Of a stretch of 64,000 nt of DNA, positions 52,832 through 64,000 are shown piece by piece. Source of the DNA: Lysobacter enzymogenes (GTDB lineage: Bacteria > Pseudomonadota > Gammaproteobacteria > Xanthomonadales > Xanthomonadaceae). The notes below the pieces were generated by a model. It searched no databases. It saw nothing but the letters and a program-made list of their open reading frames with translations, and was not told the DNA's origin. The first letter of the stretch is position 1; each line of letters begins with the position of its first letter. Location of the stretch: positions 3,875,001-3,939,000 of the forward strand of contig NZ_CP067395.1 in NCBI RefSeq assembly GCF_017355525.1, read 5' to 3'. Both the position numbers and the translations under genes were made by a program.

Positions 52832-53003
52832 GAGCTACCTCCATCCTTGGGGCGGGATACCCGGCTCGACGGTAATCCCGCGGCGGCCGGGTGCGCAAGT
52901 CGTCGCATTTCGGCGCCGACCGCGCCGGGTCGGCTCGGCGTGGCCGATCGCGGCCACGGACTTGCCCACACCCCATCACCGGCGCCCCGACAGGCGGCCG
53001 CAT

Positions 53004-53033
53004 AAAAAAACGCCGCCCGGTTGGGCGGCGTTT
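53004..53033 (-). terminator. Rho-independent terminator of the tonB-exbB-exbD-exbD operon
   Basis: An 11-base perfect stem AAACGCCGCCC / GGGCGGCGTTT with a GGTT loop (53008-53033) is followed on the minus strand by a run of seven T. It is 29 bases after the second exbD stop and separates it from the third exbD. Confidence 0.92.
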
Positions 53034-53062
53034 CACGACGGTAAGCGTCGGTTCCGAACGGA

Positions 53063-53479
<417 letters not shown>

Positions 53480-53494
53480 GTTCCCGATCTCCGA

Positions 53495-53908
53495 TTAGCG
53501 TTCTTTGATCGCGACGAAGCCGACCTTACGCATGCCTTGCTTCTGCGCGATGGTCACCACGTTGTTGATCGTGCGGTACTTGGTGGTGCGGTCCCCGCGG
53601 ACGTTGATCGGCGGCTGCGGGGTCTTCTGCGCTTCGACCGAAAGACGGCTTTCCAGCTGGTCGGCGGTGATCGGCTCGTCGTTCCAGTAGATGTGACCGT
53701 CTTCTTGGATCGCCAAGGTGATCGGCGTGATCTTCGGCGCTTCCTCGATCTTCTTCAGCGTGGCTTCGGGCAGCTTGATTTCGACCTTATGCGTCATCAA
53801 CGGCGCCGTGATCATGAAGATGATCAGCAGCACCAGCATCACGTCCACGAGGGGCGTGACGTTGATTGTGGCCATCGGGCCGCCGGTGTCGCCTGAACTA
53901 AAGGCCAT
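53495..53908 (-). CDS. exbD: ExbD/TolR-family proton-channel subunit, first copy
   Basis: A 137-residue protein with [20 protein letters not shown] (span and proton Asp) and a periplasmic domain (VEIKLPEATLKKIEEAPKI, then INVRGDRTTKYRTINNVVTI). It couples the proton-motive force to TonB together with ExbB. It lies 42 bases after exbB and 15 bases before the second exbD, in one operon. All features are ordinary for the family. Confidence 0.95.
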   Translation of the reverse strand: MAFSSGDTGGPMATINVTPLVDVMLVLLIIFMITAPLMTHKVEIKLPEATLKKIEEAPKITPITLAIQEDGHIYWNDEPITADQLESRLSVEAQKTPQPPINVRGDRTTKYRTINNVVTIAQKQGMRKVGFVAIKER

Positions 53909-53950
53909 GTCCGAACTCCAGGAGCTACGCTAAATGGGGAGGCGTGGTAA

Positions 53951-54700
53951 TTAGCGCTTGTTCGACACTTCGCCGACGCGCGAGCCGGTGGCGAAGAAGT
54001 CGTGCAGGTCGTGCGCGAAGGTGTCGAACTTGTTGTTCGTGACGCGGTTCAGGCGCACGAAGAAGTTGTACGCGAGCACCGCCGGGATCGCGACGAACAG
54101 ACCGATCGCGGTCATGATCAGCGCTTCGCCGACCGGGCCGGCGACGGCCTGGATCGAGGACTCGCCCGAGGCGCCCAGGCGCAGCAGCGCGTGGTAGATG
54201 CCCCACACGGTGCCGAGCAGGCCGACGAACGGCGCGGTCGAACCGACGGTGGCGAGCACGGTCAGACCGGCTTCCAGACGCGAGCTCTCGCGGGTCACGG
54301 CCTGACGCAGGGCGCGATCGACGAACTCCGAGCGGTTCAGCGACTCGACCAGGCGCGAACCTTCGTGGCGCTGGTGGTGAGCGGCGGCCTGGGCGGCGTC
54401 GAGGGCGATCTTGGAGAACGGCTCGCTGCGCGGCTGCTCTTCCATGTAGCGGATCGCGTCCTGCGCGTTCGGGGTTTCCCAGAAGGTGCTGACGACGCGG
54501 TCCGAGGAACCGCGCAGGCGCAGGTTCTTAACGAAGTTGATGACGATCCAGTAGACCGACAGAACCGACATCAGCGTGAGCGTGATGAACACGATCCAGC
54601 CGACGAGATCGAAGTTCTGCAACAGATGCGAGAAGCTCATCTGCTGGAGCGCTTCAGCGTTGGAGCCTCCGGCGGCGGCGGTGGTGGTTTGCTGCAGCAT
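53951..54700 (-). CDS. exbB: ExbB/MotA-TolQ-family proton-channel protein
   Basis: A 249-residue inner-membrane protein with three spans: about residues 30-52 (LVGWIVFITLTLMSVLSVYW), 165-185 and 198-222. The conserved channel stretch LEAGLTVLATVGSTAPFVGL then LLGTVWGIYHALL and EALIMTAIGLFVAIPAVLAY is intact. It forms the pentameric stator around ExbD that drives TonB. It follows tonB by 84 bases and precedes the exbD copies in the same operon. Confidence 0.96.
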   Translation of the reverse strand: MLQQTTTAAAGGSNAEALQQMSFSHLLQNFDLVGWIVFITLTLMSVLSVYWIVINFVKNLRLRGSSDRVVSTFWETPNAQDAIRYMEEQPRSEPFSKIALDAAQAAAHHQRHEGSRLVESLNRSEFVDRALRQAVTRESSRLEAGLTVLATVGSTAPFVGLLGTVWGIYHALLRLGASGESSIQAVAGPVGEALIMTAIGLFVAIPAVLAYNFFVRLNRVTNNKFDTFAHDLHDFFATGSRVGEVSNKR

Positions 54701-54784
54701 GACGCTTACCTTTGAATGTCGTGGAAAGGAAGAAAGGTTTTACGCGGAACGAACGACACAACTAGCTGGTCCAGCCGACCCCGA

Positions 54785-55510
54785 TCAGGTCGGCGGGACG
54801 AAGTCCACGGGCACTCGGACGCGACTGGCGACCGGCTGACCGTTTTTCATTTCGGGGTTGAAGCGCCACTTGCGCGCGGCGTCCATGGCCGCTCGGTCCA
54901 GGTTGCGGTTGCGGCTGGACTTCTCGACCTGCACGTCCAGCACGTTGCCCTGGCCGTCGATGCTGATCACGAGGACTACGGTGCCGCCCACGCCCTGACG
55001 GGCTTCGGTCGGCGGGTACTTCGGCGGGTTCAGGCGGCGCGAGGACGGATCCACGCTCGAACCGATATCGCTGGCCACGGCGGGCGGCGACGGCGGAGCC
55101 GGCGGCGGCGCGGGCGGATCGATCGGGCTCGGATCGACGTTCTCGATCGGCGGCTGCTCCGGCGGCGGCGGCGTCGGAGTCGGTCGCGGCGGCGACAGCT
55201 CCTTCGGCGGCTGCTTGATTTCCTTCGGCGGCTCCGGCGGCGGCGGCGGCGGCGGCGGGGGCGGCGGCGGCGGCTTGATGATGTTCACCATCGTCACCTC
55301 CTCCTTGTCCTGCTGCTGGGCGGGCGGAGTCATCGGGGCCAGCAACAACAGCAGCGCCGCAGCATGCACGGCGATCGCGCAGGTGATACCGGCAATACGT
55401 GCCCAGTTCAGCCCTTCGCGGTCGTCATCTTTCCTAACTTGGAGTTCGAGGTCTTGCGTCATGCCGTCAGCTCGGGAGGTGTTACCGGACGCCTGGGCGC
55501 CGCGGGCCAT
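54785..55510 (-). CDS. tonB: TonB energy transducer
   Basis: A 241-residue protein anchored by one N-terminal span (ARIAGITCAIAVHAAALLLL, residues 37-56). A long polyproline spacer (a run of 13 Pro, then PEPPKEIKQPPK and PRPTPTPPPPEQPP) crosses the periplasm and a C-terminal TonB domain (PPKYPPTEARQGVGGTVVLV, then AAMDAARKWRFNPEMKNGQP) contacts receptor TonB boxes. ATG 55510 has AGGA eight bases upstream; ATG 55462 (MTQDLELQ) is an alternative without such a site. It is the first gene of the Ton operon, with a promoter candidate at 55554-55583. Confidence 0.94.
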   Translation of the reverse strand: MARGAQASGNTSRADGMTQDLELQVRKDDDREGLNWARIAGITCAIAVHAAALLLLLAPMTPPAQQQDKEEVTMVNIIKPPPPPPPPPPPPPEPPKEIKQPPKELSPPRPTPTPPPPEQPPIENVDPSPIDPPAPPPAPPSPPAVASDIGSSVDPSSRRLNPPKYPPTEARQGVGGTVVLVISIDGQGNVLDVQVEKSSRNRNLDRAAMDAARKWRFNPEMKNGQPVASRVRVPVDFVPPT

Positions 55511-55553
55511 CGTTCGGTTCCTGCAACCGTTTCCAGTCGCGGGAACCTCCTAG

Positions 55554-55583
55554 CATATACCAAACCGCGTCACAGGTTTACAA
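55554..55583 (-). promoter_or_regulatory. Candidate sigma-70 promoter of the tonB operon
   Basis: On the minus strand TTGTAA (55578-55583) and TATATG (55554-55559) are separated by 18 bases, 44 bases upstream of the tonB ATG. The match is moderate, but the position is right and the hexamers stand out in a GC-rich context. No Fur site was recognised. Confidence 0.45.
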
Positions 55584-55608
55584 GCGCGGATGGGCCTGCA
55601 CGCTGAAA

Positions 55609-56820
55609 TTACTTGCCTTTCAGCGCGAGAATCTTTTTGGCGTCGTCGGGCTTTTTCACGCCCTTCGCGATCGCCTGCTTGGCGGCTTCCTTGGCCTCGG
55701 GAATGCGGTCTTCCTGCCACAGCACGCGGGCGAGATTCAGGTACGTCTCACCGTCCGGCGCGAGCGGAGCCGCCTTCTTGTACGCGTCGATCGAGGGACC
55801 GGTCTGGTCGGAGTAGTAATAGGCCTGGGCCAGCGCCACGTAGGCCTGGTAGTCGGGCTTGAGGACGCCCTTCTGCAGACCTTCGTTGATCACTCCGATC
55901 GCCTCCTTCTCTTTCTTGTCGAGATTGAGGTAGGTCGAATACAGCTGACGATAGTCCTTGTCTTCGGTGAACTGGCCGGCGGCGCGCATCTTCTCCATCA
56001 CCGCGGCGGCCTTGTCGAGCATGTCGGACTGCGAATAGACCGCGGCGACGTTCATCTGCGCGCGCTTGTCGTTCGGATTCTTGGCGGCGATCGACTCGGC
56101 GACCTTGGCCGCCTCGGCGCCCTGGTTGTTCTCGACGTAGGCGGCCATCAGCAGCTGCAGCCATTCCTGCTTGGGCTCCGGCGACGCGTCGACGGCCTGC
56201 TTGATGACCTTGGCCGCGTCCGGGTAGCGCTCCAGGCGGTACAGCGCATTGCCCTTGACGATCAGGTGCTCGGGCTTGGTGCTCTTGGACTCGTTGAGGA
56301 AACGGTCCATCGTCGCCAGCGACTCGGCGTACTGCTCTTCCTGCAGCTGCAGCTGGGCCAGGACGAACATGCGGTCGAAGTGGGCGTTGTTGTCGAGGCC
56401 GTTGATCTCGATGGCCTTCTTCAGGTACTCGATCGCCGCCTTGTTGTCGTCGGCGTCGTACGCGACCTGGAAGCCGATCTGCGCGGCGAAGGAGCGTTCG
56501 TAAGGATTGAGACCGGTGTCGGCGATGATCGCGTCGGCCTGGCTGCGGGCCTCCGGGAACTTCTCCTTGTCGAACGCGTCCATCATCTTCTGCAGCTTGG
56601 CGCCGCCCTTCGACGAGGCCTTGGCTTCCGGCGCGGTGCGGGTCGCGTTCGGGTACTGGTTTTCCTGCTTGGCGGGCTTGCCGCTGTCCTTGGCCGCGCG
56701 GCGCTGGGCGCTGCGCTCGGAGGCGGTCTGGGCGTTGACCTGGGTCACGGCACCGAACACCAGCACCGCACCGATGGCGGCGGCAAGCAGGGTGCTGCGA
56801 CGGGTGGGTTGCTTGTTCAT
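55609..56820 (-). CDS. Exported tetratricopeptide-repeat protein
   Basis: A 403-residue protein with a signal peptide (LLAAAIGAVLVFGAVTQVNA), a disordered charged stretch (residues 32-75) and about eight TPR-like helical pairs (DNKAAIEYLKKAIEINGLDN; EEQYAESLATMDRFLNES; YPDAAKVIKQAVDASPEPK; GPSIDAYKKAAPLAPDGET). The C-terminus is Lys-rich. TPR arrays mediate protein contacts, here in the periplasm. Its place directly before tonB-exbB-exbD is typical for this family of bacteria and suggests a link with envelope energisation, but no partner is shown. Confidence 0.88.
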   Translation of the reverse strand: MNKQPTRRSTLLAAAIGAVLVFGAVTQVNAQTASERSAQRRAAKDSGKPAKQENQYPNATRTAPEAKASSKGGAKLQKMMDAFDKEKFPEARSQADAIIADTGLNPYERSFAAQIGFQVAYDADDNKAAIEYLKKAIEINGLDNNAHFDRMFVLAQLQLQEEQYAESLATMDRFLNESKSTKPEHLIVKGNALYRLERYPDAAKVIKQAVDASPEPKQEWLQLLMAAYVENNQGAEAAKVAESIAAKNPNDKRAQMNVAAVYSQSDMLDKAAAVMEKMRAAGQFTEDKDYRQLYSTYLNLDKKEKEAIGVINEGLQKGVLKPDYQAYVALAQAYYYSDQTGPSIDAYKKAAPLAPDGETYLNLARVLWQEDRIPEAKEAAKQAIAKGVKKPDDAKKILALKGK

Positions 56821-56957
56821 CGACTCACCTTTTCAAGGGGCTCAGAGGCCGCAGACCGGGGCCTCGCGGCGGACCGGCGCAAGGCCAAGGGGCCGCCAAC
56901 CTAACAGAAACTTGGGCCTGCGCGATACGGGTTCGGGCTGCCTTTTTCACATGTTCA

Positions 56958-57761
56958 TCATCCACACCTGGGCGTACGGCCGGACGCCCGGGCCTGCTCG
57001 TAGACCGGGACCAGGGCGCCGGCGCGGGCGTTCAGTTCGTGGATGCGCGACTGCGGGTCGGGGTGGGTCGACAGCCACTGCGGCGGGCGCGAACTGCTGG
57101 CCGCGATCATGTTCTGCCACAGGTCCACGGCCTGCCTCGGGTCGTAGCCCGCCTGTGCCATAAGTCGTTGACCCACCACGTCCGCCTCGCTCTCCTGGGT
57201 GCGCGAACCGGGCAGCAGGAAGGCGGTCTGCAGGGCCGCGCCGCCGAGCTGGCTGGTCGCGCTGGCGGCGCCGTCGCCGTAGCGCGCGCCCATCAGGCTG
57301 CCGAGGATGTTGAGCGCCACCTGGCTGCCCATCTGGCGGGTGATGCGCTCGTCGTGATGGCGCGAAACCACGTGGCCGATTTCGTGCGAAATCACCGCCG
57401 CAAGTTGGTCCTGGTTCTTGGCGACGGTAAAAATTCCCGTGTTTACGCCAACCTTTCCGCCAGGAAGGGCAAAGGCGTTGGGGGAACTATCGACGAACAC
57501 GGCCACTTCCCAATTCGCCTGCCACGCCGGCGGCAGTTCGCGCGTGATCGTGTTCACCACGCAGCGCACGTAGGCGTTCTGGCGCGCATCGGTGCTGATG
57601 CGCTCCTTCTTCTTGGTTTCGGCGAAGGCCTGCGCGCCCATCTGGTCGAGCTGGGCCTGGGAGACGCCGCCGACGTGCTGGGTGCGCCCGGTGGGCGACG
57701 TGGTGGTGGCGCAGGCCGCGACCGCCGCGGCGATCGCGAGCCCGAGCAGGATGCGTTTCAT
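56958..57761 (-). CDS. M48-family zinc metalloprotease, lipoprotein
   Basis: A 267-residue envelope protease. The lipobox VAAC (Cys17) follows a hydrophobic signal; the zinc motif HEIGH is at 126-130 in VISHEIGHVVSRHHDERI, and the third ligand is in SRTQESEADVVGQRLM. WLSTHPDPQSRIHEL is the family's C-terminal motif. It resembles LoiP/YcaL-type outer-membrane quality-control proteases. It lies between a CPBP protein and the TPR gene, each with its own short gap. Confidence 0.93.
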   Translation of the reverse strand: MKRILLGLAIAAAVAACATTTSPTGRTQHVGGVSQAQLDQMGAQAFAETKKKERISTDARQNAYVRCVVNTITRELPPAWQANWEVAVFVDSSPNAFALPGGKVGVNTGIFTVAKNQDQLAAVISHEIGHVVSRHHDERITRQMGSQVALNILGSLMGARYGDGAASATSQLGGAALQTAFLLPGSRTQESEADVVGQRLMAQAGYDPRQAVDLWQNMIAASSSRPPQWLSTHPDPQSRIHELNARAGALVPVYEQARASGRTPRCG

Positions 57762-57859
57762 TGCCGGTGGTCCCCAAAGCGATAACGGCTTTGTAGCCTT
57801 GCCCGGATTAACGGATCGTCAATAGCGGTACGGGCTGCGGCCCGGCGCGGATGCGCGGC

Positions 57860-61199
<3,340 letters not shown>

Positions 61200-61222
61200 T
61201 TAGCTATTGGGATCCAGACGAA

Positions 61223-61231
61223 ATTATAGCA
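61223..61231 (-). promoter_or_regulatory. Extended -10 promoter of gyrB
   Basis: On the minus strand TGCTATAAT is a perfect -10 hexamer with a TG extension; no good -35 hexamer precedes it, as is usual for extended -10 promoters. The predicted start near 61216 gives a leader of about 80 bases before the gyrB ATG. Confidence 0.7.
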
Positions 61232-61283
61232 CTTCGCGCCCCCTCCCCTGTGGGTACCCAGCCCCGGACGCCTGGATGGCCTC

Positions 61284-62354
61284 TCAGCGCGTCCCAGGCG
61301 CGAGCAGAGCCTGGACGTCGACCACGTCGACGTCGTGCATCTGCCGCAGATACGCGTCGAGATAAGCCTTGTGCGAGGCGCCGACGACCTGCAGCACGCG
61401 CACGCCGGGGCGGTTGCCGAAGGCTTCGCGCAGGCTCGCGGCCATGCGCAGATTGCGTGCCTCCCACCACGCCACGTACTGGCGGCCGTAGCGCTCGGGC
61501 GAGGGCTCGCGCAGGGCGGCGCCGAAGTCGGAATCGATGCCGCCGAGCTGGGTGGCGGGGCGATTGAGGAAGCGGTAGAGCCCGAGCAGGTCGCCGCGGT
61601 CGGTATAGCCCTGTTCCTCGGCGATGAAGGGGTACGCCGAGGCCTTGCGGACCGCGCCGATCGCGTCCTGGAAACCCGGCCCCATGTCGGCGAATACGCG
61701 GTCGGCGCTGTGATCGTCGATCGCGTAGACCCGTTGTAGGCCCAGGCGCGCGGCCAGGGCCGCGCCGATGCGGTAGTTCTCGTTGCGGGCCGTGGTGGCG
61801 AGGGCGCCCAGTTGCTCAGTCAGCGCCGCATCGAGGCCGTCGCCGGCGCGGCGTTCGGACGGCGGCAGTTGCAGCCACTGGACCAGGGCCGAGGCGCGTT
61901 CGCTCGCGGCCAGCAGCAGCGAGGCGAGGCGACGGCGCTGGGCCGGGGTCGGCTGCGCCGGCCAGTCGGCGTAGCGGCGGCGCACTTCGGCGACCGCGGC
62001 CGGGACGTCGAGGCCGGTGGCCTTGCGCGCGGCCGCGGTGTCGGCGCAGTAGGTGTCGTCCGCGCCGTCGAACAGCGGTTGGTAGCGCCTCAGGTGATCG
62101 CATCCTTCGCCGGACACGGCCTCGATGGCGACGATGTCGGGCTTGAACGCCGCCAGGCGCTCCAGCACCGGCTCGAGCCGGGTCAGGTCGTAGTCCTTGG
62201 GCAGGCCGCTGAGGTGGGCGGTGCCGAGCACGGCGACCTGGGTGCGCGGGCCGGCGCTGCGGCGGCTGAGTTCGGACAGATCGACCTGGGCCGGCGCCGG
62301 CAGGGTGGCGACAAGGGCGAACAGGCCGAGAACGGCGGAAAGAACGGACTTCAC
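61284..62354 (-). CDS. DUF5694 (TraB/EreA-like fold) exported protein
   Basis: A 356-residue protein with a signal peptide (cleavage near APA-QVD) and the domain opening TQVAVLGTAHLSGLPKDYDL, with paired Glu in IVAIEAVSGEGCDHL and a terminal VLQVVGASHKAYLDAYL. The G-T-x-H start, internal acidic residues and terminal G-x-x-H are like TraB/TIKI/EreA metal-dependent hydrolases, but no activity is known for DUF5694. It lies between recF and gyrB, an insertion relative to the most conserved order, and has a parS site just upstream of its start. Confidence 0.82.
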   Translation of the reverse strand: MKSVLSAVLGLFALVATLPAPAQVDLSELSRRSAGPRTQVAVLGTAHLSGLPKDYDLTRLEPVLERLAAFKPDIVAIEAVSGEGCDHLRRYQPLFDGADDTYCADTAAARKATGLDVPAAVAEVRRRYADWPAQPTPAQRRRLASLLLAASERASALVQWLQLPPSERRAGDGLDAALTEQLGALATTARNENYRIGAALAARLGLQRVYAIDDHSADRVFADMGPGFQDAIGAVRKASAYPFIAEEQGYTDRGDLLGLYRFLNRPATQLGGIDSDFGAALREPSPERYGRQYVAWWEARNLRMAASLREAFGNRPGVRVLQVVGASHKAYLDAYLRQMHDVDVVDVQALLAPGTR

Positions 62355-62432
62355 TCCCTGAATCCCCTGGCTGGATGCGTCCGGGTGGGATGCGGACGGG
62401 GTCGGCGGGGTTTAGAACCGAGGTTGGCGTCG

Positions 62433-62448
62433 TGTTCCACGTGGAACA
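62433..62448. other. parS site 1 (ParB-binding palindrome)
   Basis: TGTTCCACGTGGAACA is a perfect 16-base palindrome matching the universal parS pattern NGTTNCACGTGNAACN. It lies in the gap between recF and the DUF5694 gene. Half-sites GTTCCAC (62471, 62484) and GTGGAAC (62504) follow inside the recF 3' end. Confidence 0.92.
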
Positions 62449-62460
62449 CGTCTGAGGCCA

Positions 62461-63606
62461 TCAAGAGCGGGTTCCACGCTCCAGTTCCACGGACAGGCTT
62501 CCCGTGGAACCGTGGATCCTTGATTCCTGCCGCAAGGTTCCATGTTCCACGTGGAACCGAGCGATCTCGACTTCCATCTCGGCCAACGCGGGCGGAGGCT
62601 CTGTGCCGGTGATGAAAACTTGGGCCCGACTGGCGATCAGACGCTCCAGCACGCGACGCTGATGCCGGCGATCCAGCTCCGAGGCCAGATCGTCCAGCGC
62701 GATCACCGGCCATTCGCCCTGGACTTGCGCGTGCTGCTCGGCCTGGGCCAGCAAGGCCACCAATGCGACCAGCTTGGCTTGCCCGCGCGACAGGGCCTCG
62801 CGGCCCGGAATCGCACCGTAGCCGATGCGCCAGTCGGCGCGATGCGGGCCGACCGAGGTAAAGCCTTGCTGCTGGTCGCGTTCCCGGGCCAGCAGCAGGG
62901 CGTCGGCCAGCGGGAAGTCGTCGCGGCGCCAGCCGGGGACGTAGTCCAGGCGGATCGCGCCCAGTCCCGGCGCGAGTTCCGCCGCAAACGCGGCAAATCG
63001 GGGCTGCAGCTCGTCCAGATATTGCTGGCGGCGCCGGCTCAGCGGTTCGCCAGCCTCGGACAGCTCGCGATCCCACGCATCGATCTGGCCATCGCGGGCC
63101 CGCGCCTTGAGCAGGGCGTTGCGCTGCTTGAGCGCGCGGGTGTATCGCCGCCACAGCGGAGTGAAGTCTGGTTCCACGTGGAACAAGCCCCAATCGAGAT
63201 AGCGACGACGGATTTCGCCGGGCCCGGTAATCAGCGCGTGGCTGCCGGGCTCGAAGCTGACGACGGCCAGCGCCGCGCACAACTCGCCGAGCTGGGACAC
63301 CGAAGCGCCATCGAGCCGGCCGACCCAGTCCTGTCCGCTGTGCCGCAACCCGGCCTTGCGCCGCTGGTCGCGGCGGGCCTCCTGCCATTCGACGAACACT
63401 TCCAAGGCCGGATCGCCGGCACGGATCAAACCGTCGCGAACGCGGCCACGAAAACTGCGCCCGTAGGCCATCAGGTGCAGGGCTTCGAGCAGGCTGGTCT
63501 TGCCCGCGCCGTTCTCGCCGGTGATCAGGTTGATCCCGGGCGCCGGCAACAGGCTTACGTCGGCGAAGCGGCGCAGGCCGCGGGCGTCCAGGCGGGTTAC
63601 GTGCAT
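62461..63606 (-). CDS. recF: DNA replication/repair protein RecF
   Basis: A 381-residue SMC-like ATPase that loads RecA at gaps with RecO and RecR. Walker A GENGAGKTSLL (residues 30-40), signature ALSRGQAKLVALVALLAQ and Walker B VIALDDLASELDRRH are complete. The C-terminal tail after about residue 350 is longer than usual and Arg/Ser-rich (HGTLRQESRIHGSTGSLSVE), in the part that carries the parS sequences. Two parS palindromes lie within the gene and read as FHVEP and FHVEH. It is upstream of gyrB and downstream of dnaN in transcription order. Confidence 0.97.
   Translation of the reverse strand: MHVTRLDARGLRRFADVSLLPAPGINLITGENGAGKTSLLEALHLMAYGRSFRGRVRDGLIRAGDPALEVFVEWQEARRDQRRKAGLRHSGQDWVGRLDGASVSQLGELCAALAVVSFEPGSHALITGPGEIRRRYLDWGLFHVEPDFTPLWRRYTRALKQRNALLKARARDGQIDAWDRELSEAGEPLSRRRQQYLDELQPRFAAFAAELAPGLGAIRLDYVPGWRRDDFPLADALLLARERDQQQGFTSVGPHRADWRIGYGAIPGREALSRGQAKLVALVALLAQAEQHAQVQGEWPVIALDDLASELDRRHQRRVLERLIASRAQVFITGTEPPPALAEMEVEIARFHVEHGTLRQESRIHGSTGSLSVELERGTRS
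62543..62558. other. parS site 2, inside recF
   Basis: TGTTCCACGTGGAACC matches NGTTNCACGTGNAACN and lies in the recF 3' coding region, where it is read as part of FHVEHG. It is 110 bases from site 1. Confidence 0.92.
63170..63185. other. parS site 3, inside recF
   Basis: GGTTCCACGTGGAACA matches the parS pattern and lies in the recF coding region, where it is read as LFHVEP. It is 627 bases from site 2. Confidence 0.92.
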
Positions 63607-63684
63607 GGGGGAATGATCGCAGATTGGCTAGGGCGGGGCGGGCGGGACGCAGCAAACGGGCCTGGCTAAACCGGTATGGGCTAC

Positions 63685-63848
63685 CTGTAGGAGCGGCGCG
63701 AGCCGCGACAACCGAAGCGATTGACGCTAGCGGAGCCGCCGAAGCCAAAGATCCGCCAGAACAAGGTTTTCCTAGCCACATCAGTCGCTTAGGCGACCTC
63801 GTGGTACCAAATTTCTTCGGTTGATCGCGGCTCGCGCCGCTCCTACAG
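63685..63848. repeat. REP pair between recF and dnaN
   Basis: Facing copies 63685-63710 (plus) and 63823-63848 (minus) of the TAGGAGCGGCGCGAGCCGCG variant lie in the 358-base gap 63607-63964. The gap also holds the dnaN terminator and parS site 4, and no gene. Confidence 0.8.
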
Positions 63849-63894
63849 GGCCCTCAGGAACCCGACGTAAGCAGCCGAACCTTCAGCCAGGCCC

Positions 63895-63929
63895 CAAAAC
63901 GCACACGCCCGGCAGAAGCCGGGCGTGTG
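63895..63929 (-). terminator. Rho-independent terminator of dnaN
   Basis: A 12-base perfect stem CACACGCCCGGC / GCCGGGCGTGTG with an AGAA loop (63902-63929) is followed on the minus strand by CGTTTTGGGG. It is 36 bases after the dnaN stop, with parS site 4 in between. Confidence 0.85.
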
Positions 63930-63932
63930 TTG

Positions 63933-63948
63933 TGTTCCACGTGGAACC
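63933..63948. other. parS site 4, between recF and dnaN
   Basis: TGTTCCACGTGGAACC, matching the parS pattern, lies between the dnaN stop and its terminator, so it is transcribed in the dnaN 3' untranslated region. Confidence 0.92.
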
Positions 63949-63964
63949 GAAGCGACGCCGTGGA

Positions 63965-64000
63965 TCAGAGACGCAGCGGCATCACCACATGGCGGCAACG
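63965..64000 (-). CDS. dnaN: DNA polymerase III beta clamp, C-terminal fragment
   Basis: Only the last 11 codons and the stop are in the window: minus-strand RCRHVVMPLRL then TGA at 63965-63967. The terminal VVMP(M/L)RL is the hallmark end of bacterial beta clamps, and the position upstream of recF is the conserved one. The rest of the gene, and presumably dnaA, lies beyond the window end. Confidence 0.9.
   Translation of the reverse strand, partial: RCRHVVMPLRL

Overview
The window is about 64 kb of very GC-rich bacterial chromosome, carried almost wall to wall by single-copy protein genes. No rRNA or tRNA gene was seen. The closing block gyrB, recF, dnaN (minus strand, dnaN cut by the window end) and the order pdxJ - exbD - exbD - exbD - exbB - tonB - TPR protein - M48 peptidase - CPBP protein - gyrB are characteristic of the Xanthomonadaceae next to dnaA. 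Together with an M4 protease and the TAGGAGCG-type REP hairpins, this points to a Lysobacter-like organism. That assignment is inference from gene order and composition.

Layout. 0-6.5 kb: DUF4291 and DUF6622 genes, then a five-gene secreted fimbria-like cluster (two pilin-like subunits, a small periplasmic protein, a PapD-like chaperone, a usher-like outer-membrane barrel) behind a good sigma-54 promoter match. 6.7-18.9 kb: FAD/NAD(P)-binding protein, alpha/beta hydrolase, a NarL-type two-component pair, an ECF41 sigma factor with its own predicted autoregulated promoter, a YafY/WYL regulator, two related lipocalin-like/NIPSNAP proteins, an OmpR-type two-component pair and a GNAT protein. 19.4-25.8 kb: dinB, an orphan CheD/CNF-fold-like protein, a Mor-like regulator, fbp, a sigma-54 enhancer-binding protein and one low-GC foreign-looking gene. 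25.8-31.7 kb: a minus-strand operon matching the fapABCDEF functional-amyloid layout, also preceded by a sigma-54 promoter match. 32-50.5 kb: 2OG oxygenase, Rcp1-like response regulator with PAS kinase, SLC13-type transporter, secreted M4 protease, two LprI-domain proteins, LysR/MFS divergent pair, PA0069-type radical SAM protein, SIMPL protein, cardiolipin synthase and pdxJ.

The most striking non-coding feature is the ~1.9 kb gene-free stretch 50.49-52.42 kb. It holds thirteen exact TGTGGACAA and three exact TTATCCACA DnaA-box 9-mers plus near matches, with satellite boxes between 45 and 50 kb. Four ParB parS palindromes lie at 62.4-63.95 kb, two of them inside recF. These mark the origin-proximal replication and segregation domain. 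All genes from 52.4 to 64 kb run leftwards, which fits an origin to the right near dnaA, so the DnaA-box array may be a titration or regulatory locus, or the origin itself.

How the parts fit: two surface-fibre systems (fimbria-like and Fap-like) share sigma-54 promoter matches, and a VpsR/FleQ-like enhancer-binding protein is encoded between them. The Ton energising complex, replication genes and DnaA/ParB sites form the conserved origin-side block. Dispersed REP hairpins fill many intergenic gaps.
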